From NCBI GenBank assembly GCA_038380795.1, contig CM076266.1, positions 36,159,425 to 36,223,424 on the forward strand: a stretch of 64,000 nucleotides of DNA, written 5' to 3'. This DNA is from Pyrocephalus nanus (Eukaryota; Chordata; Aves; Passeriformes; Tyrannidae). Shown here piece by piece: positions 60,161 through 64,000 of the stretch. How positions within the stretch are numbered: position 1 is the first letter of the stretch; each line of letters starts with the position of its first letter. The position numbers and the translations under genes were made by a program. The notes beneath the pieces were generated by a model, which had not been told where the DNA came from, made no database searches, and saw nothing but the letters and a program-made list of their open reading frames with translations.

Positions 60161-60290
60161 TTCCAGGCAAGATTGGGGGGACAATGCCCCATGGCACTGA
60201 GCAGCTGTCCTGTGGTTTGCAGGTATTCCAGGCAAGACTGGGGGGACAATGCCCCATGGCACTGAGCAGCTCTCCTGTGGTTTGCAGGTA
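60161..60290. repeat. 65-bp tandem duplication
   Basis: Two adjacent 65-bp units (60161-60225 and 60226-60290) both run from ttccaggcaaga to tggtttgcaggta. They differ at only two positions (gatt/gact and ctgt/ctct). The high identity implies a recent duplication. Confidence 0.95.
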
Positions 60291-60753
60291 GGTTTCAAGT
60301 CTGCTGAAAGTGATGTTTTCCCTACAGCCATCAGAGGGCTCTCACTTCTAGGCCTACATACCAGGATCTTGCTGTAACTATGAGATGTCAAACAGCAATT
60401 GCACTGAAAACCTTCGTCAAGGTCTGTGCGTACAGCATACAGACAAAACCTTAAGGCATCAATAAGATTTCCCCTAAGGCTGTTAATTACCTTTATTTTG
60501 AGCAAATATGCAGAAATTATTTGCTTAGTATACTGGATGAAAAAAAAAAAGGAGTAGGTCTCCTTTTTGTTAGATGTTTTACTTGTGTAGATAAAAAATT
60601 ACCAATACAGCACTAAAGGTTAGGAATGCTAAATGAGGTTGCTTGCTTGGTACTCCTGATTCTACTTGCACTGGAGTAGAGATCTTTATACGTAGCTAAG
60701 CAGCTTATTTACTGAATCTCTTCTAAGGAAAAGGGTTGCAACAAATAGGAGGT

Positions 60754-61294
60754 TGTTGTTTAACCCCAGCCAACAATCAAGTACCACGAAGCCACTTGCT
60801 GTCCCACCAGCAGGATCAGGGAGAGAATTGGGGTGTCAGCTAGAAAACTCATGGTTTGAGATAAAAGTGAAAGCCATGCACACAGGCAAAGCAGAACAAG
60901 GAATGAATTCGCTGCTCCCCGTGGGCAGGCAGGTGTTCAGCCATCTCCAGTGTGCACTGGTTACTTGGGCAGACAAACATGATCACTCCAAATGTTCCCC
61001 CCTTCCTCCTTCCCTCTCCACTTGATATGCTGAGCGTGATGTCACATGCTATGGAATATCCCCTTGGTCAGTAGGGGTCACAGCTGTGTCTCCTCCAACC
61101 TCACATGCACCTTCAGTCTCTTTGCCAGCGTGGCAGTATGAGAAGCAGAAAAGGCCTTGCTCTGTGTAAGTCCTGCTCAGCAATAACAAAAACATCTCTA
61201 TGTTATCAACATTGCGTTCAACACAAACCAAAAACATAATCCCTATGCTAGCCCCTGTGAAGAAAACTTAACTACTTCAGCCCAAACCAGGACA
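60754..61294 (-). mobile_element. Second ERVL-like solo LTR, downstream of DAZL
   Basis: The reverse strand begins TGTCCTGGTTTGGGCTGAAG and ends GGGGTTAAACAACA, the same family as the 25.5 kb copy, 541 bp. The ccaaggggatattccatagc and gttgctgagcaggacttac landmarks are shared. The two copies differ enough in the interior to be separate insertions. No internal viral genes are present. Confidence 0.88.
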
Positions 61295-64000
61295 CAGATC
61301 TTCACTGATAAGACATTTCTTGTCAATGCTAGACTTCATCTTTTTTTGACAGTGAAATAAGTCTGTCTCGTCTTTCTATTTGAATATTACAGTATTCATA
61401 AAACCTGAATTGTCAGTTGTGCTTACCTACTGTTGCATTAGACATCCCCTGACTTAAGAGACAGACTCTGAAATTACTTGTTTTCTTAGGTGGTCATAGG
61501 TAGTTTAATTAATTAAAAGCACAATTGTGTTAACAGGTTTTAAAAGCAGATTTTAAAAAGTAAGATAAAGAGGATCAATAGTGGTGGAGTTTCAGAAATT
61601 ATGTTTTGGTGCCATGTTACCTGTTAGTAGACTGAGAATTCTGGGCTGATGAGCTTTGTTCTGCTGTGGTTTCTGGGGAACTCACTAAGGTGCCCGGCAC
61701 TTCAGAACACAAGGCTGCCAGAAGATGGGGAGCTGCTGTGCTGTGTGACAGCTCACACCAAAGCCTGCTTTCTTACACTGACACAGTACCAAACGTGGCT
61801 ACTGGGATAAAGGAAGCCTGAAAAGGGATTTTTTACTTCTTTTACTACATGGAACTTGATTGTATTTGTTCAGCTTTTAAAAACAGCCTTTTAGGCAGTT
61901 AATTCCATGCAGGAATATCTGCAAGATGTTCAGAAGTCTTGAGCTGTTCAGTCAGTAGATTGAAATAAAAGATAATCCTGGAACTGATGCTTCTGAAAAT
62001 TCTTCTATACCCAGGGAAAGAACATTTTCTAGGCTCCTGCGTAAACTCAGGGCCACTACAGAAACATTTTATGTCTCAGCACTGAGACACCTGAGCAGGT
62101 GTCTACTGATTCCATTTCCCCAAGCTTGAGGGGATGAACAAGATGAAGCACATCTGCTTCTAAAATGGCCTTTATTCATGTTTGTTTTTTTTTTTTTTTT
62201 TTTTCTAATTATTAAGCAGGTCCTAAAGTCTCACCAGCACTAACTGCAAGCAAATGAGGTTTGGTTACTTATTCTTTAAGCTTTAAAACTGTTCTTCCAA
62301 AGAGCATTCTCAAATAAGCAAGACTGAAATACTTTTGCATTATAAGGCATGACTTCTGTCTTTTCTCCTAGACTCTTTGATGTATTTTTGAGAAACCATA
62401 CCTGAACATAACACAGTATGGTGACTGAACTGGGTGCAGGTGAAGGTGCAGGATTCTTACAGGTTAAGGATACATGAGGAGTTCATTGTTTTTGTAGCAT
62501 TTCTTATTCACGCTATGCTTTGTAATATTTCAGTGAGGTAAGTCTGGCTAACGTCTGGTTTATAACCATCTCTGTTCTATTTCTGCATGTTAATCTTCAT
62601 GCTGTGGTGGACCCAGCTGTGCAGTCCATCTTCTACGCAGAATGGTACCAGTTGCCATGACAGCGTAGAGCTACCTACTGGTGACAGAATAATAGGCATG
62701 TGAGGCTTCTTTAGAAAGTGTCACACTGCCATTTAGTCATCAGCCAGCAGGTGGGGCATGAAGCTAACAGAAGCCAAATACTGTAATTTAAAAAATCTTT
62801 CTCTTTGGGAACACTATGGTCTGGCTTCTTACATTAAAAGCTGTCCATCGCAGAATATAGCAGTTCTTATTGTAGGCTAATTAATTTCTGGGTAAAAAAA
62901 GTACAGCTGTAAGAAATGCAATGAGAACACTTCGTAAGATTGCTAAAGTAAGTTGTGTAATGAATTGGAGTATGTTTGGCAGGGTTTTTGAGCAGTTTTG
63001 ACACTGGTTCTGAGTGTGTCAACAAGATAGAGCTGGGCACTCATAGGGAAGCAGGACCAGAAAGTTTAAACCACTGATGAATTCTATAGCTGAAAAATTT
63101 ATGTCAGCTTATTTGTAACTCTTTTCAGTTCCTCCCTTTATTTGTACAGTGCTTACAAATCAAATCCTTACATGAACTTGACAGTATTTCAAAGGGGTAT
63201 GAGTCAGAGAAGGCTTTGGTCCCCTTTTCTGCTTTTGGGTAAGTCTAGTTTATTCTGCAATCCCAAGAATTTTATAAATACACAACAGTAAAAAAAAAAA
63301 AGCCTGTAGAGATACTCAGAGCTTAGTATATTCAGAAAGTACTAATTTAGCAACCTTCTTTGTTCCCTTTTTTACAGAGGTGGGGTTGAAATGAGTAAGA
63401 ACATGGACCACTTCTTTAAACTGGATACTCATTCCTGATCTCTCTGTTCTTGTAAATGGAACACAGTCACTGGCAATGGATGGGAACTCAGTGCTACCAG
63501 TGCTCAGTGTTAACCTAGGACCTTTTCAGTGTTTCCTAGGACCATATCCCTCTAGGTTGGTTGGAGGAGGGGAGTTGGTTATCCAGCAGAAATTGTAGAT
63601 AATTTAATTTTCCGTTGCTGTGTCTGCTTTCCCTAGGGAATTGTGATCTCTATGAAATGTTTGCTTTCTGGGGTGACATTTTCCAATATAAATGACACTT
63701 CATGACAGAGTATTATGAAGCCAACAGTGAATAGACTAAAAAAAACAAAAAGGTTCACTTTCGTATTTGCTTGTTATTGCAGAAACACCACAAAAGAAGT
63801 AAAAAAAAAAATAGTATTTTTACTGAGTTTCTACATTTAACAATCTTAGTTAATAAACATATAAACACATAAAAGCAAATAATCTTAGTTAAGAACTTCT
63901 ATATGTGTCCAGATCAAGGTTTGTCTAGTTCCTTATTGTACATCATTATTGGAAACCTGTCTGTAAATGGAAGAGTAAAAAGGCAAGAAAATGGATCCTT
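61295..64000. other. Intergenic, no gene seen
   Basis: AT-rich with the T20 tract and several A-runs. No exon of a neighbouring gene is recognised up to the window edge. Confidence 0.65.
62185..62204. repeat. T20 homopolymer
   Basis: Twenty uninterrupted T residues. It could be the poly(A) of an inverted retrocopy, but no retrocopied body is recognised beside it. Confidence 0.95.

Noticed and set aside
60755..61237. Short frames at 60753-61025 (+) and 61049-61237 (-)
   Set aside because: Both lie wholly or almost wholly within the ERVL-like solo LTR and have no coding resemblance.
1..64000. Exons of PLCL2 or RFTN1, the genes flanking DAZL in human
   Set aside because: I looked for recognisable coding blocks of both on both strands and saw none. 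They presumably lie outside the window.
1..64000. CRISPR array, tRNA, rRNA or bacterial operon
   Set aside because: No regularly spaced direct repeats, cloverleaf or conserved RNA blocks. Intron structure and repeats are those of a bird nuclear genome.

Overview
The window looks like nuclear DNA from a bird. It is AT-rich and almost entirely non-coding. It carries CR1 (chicken repeat 1) LINE fragments in both orientations, solo LTRs of the common avian ERVL-like family, and one interrupted vertebrate gene with canonical GT-AG introns. There is no prokaryotic-style gene packing, operon, tRNA, rRNA or CRISPR array. The species cannot be fixed from sequence alone.

The only protein-coding host gene I can support is DAZL (deleted in azoospermia-like), a germ-cell RNA-binding translational regulator, on the + strand. 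It can be read in full. The promoter and 5' UTR lie at about 45.85-46.19 kb. The ATG at 46187 is the last codon of exon 1. Ten further coding exons run to a TGA at 56900-56902. They join in frame to an 882-nt CDS of 293 residues with one RRM (RNP-2 at about 38-43, RNP-1 at 76-83) and one DAZ motif (about 164-190). The 3' UTR has a poly(A) signal at 57682, with a consensus cytoplasmic polyadenylation element 39 nt upstream and two Pumilio-like sites, which suits a translationally controlled germline mRNA.

Layout: 1-45.8 kb is an intergenic/upstream domain with no host exon I recognise. It holds two copies of an unidentified ERV-type LTR (5.77-6.42 and 18.42-19.32 kb), a possible LTR at 12.6-13.1 kb, an ERVL-like solo LTR (25.46-26.01 kb), and CR1 copies at 27.4-28.1, 30.7-31.5 and 34.2-35.8 kb. 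The last of these is split by a nested solo LTR. There is also an isolated GC-rich island at 32.16-32.76 kb. DAZL fills 45.9-57.7 kb; its first intron carries a CR1 tail and a second CpG-rich island with an 18-bp palindrome of paired YY1-like motifs. From 57.7 to 64 kb there are CR1 tails, a 65-bp tandem duplication and another ERVL-like solo LTR.

Nothing here amounts to a new multi-gene system. The points most worth following up are the regulatory layout around DAZL (two separate CpG-rich islands, 3' UTR control elements, residues that look lineage-specific), the orphan GC island 13 kb upstream, and the layered retroelement insertions.
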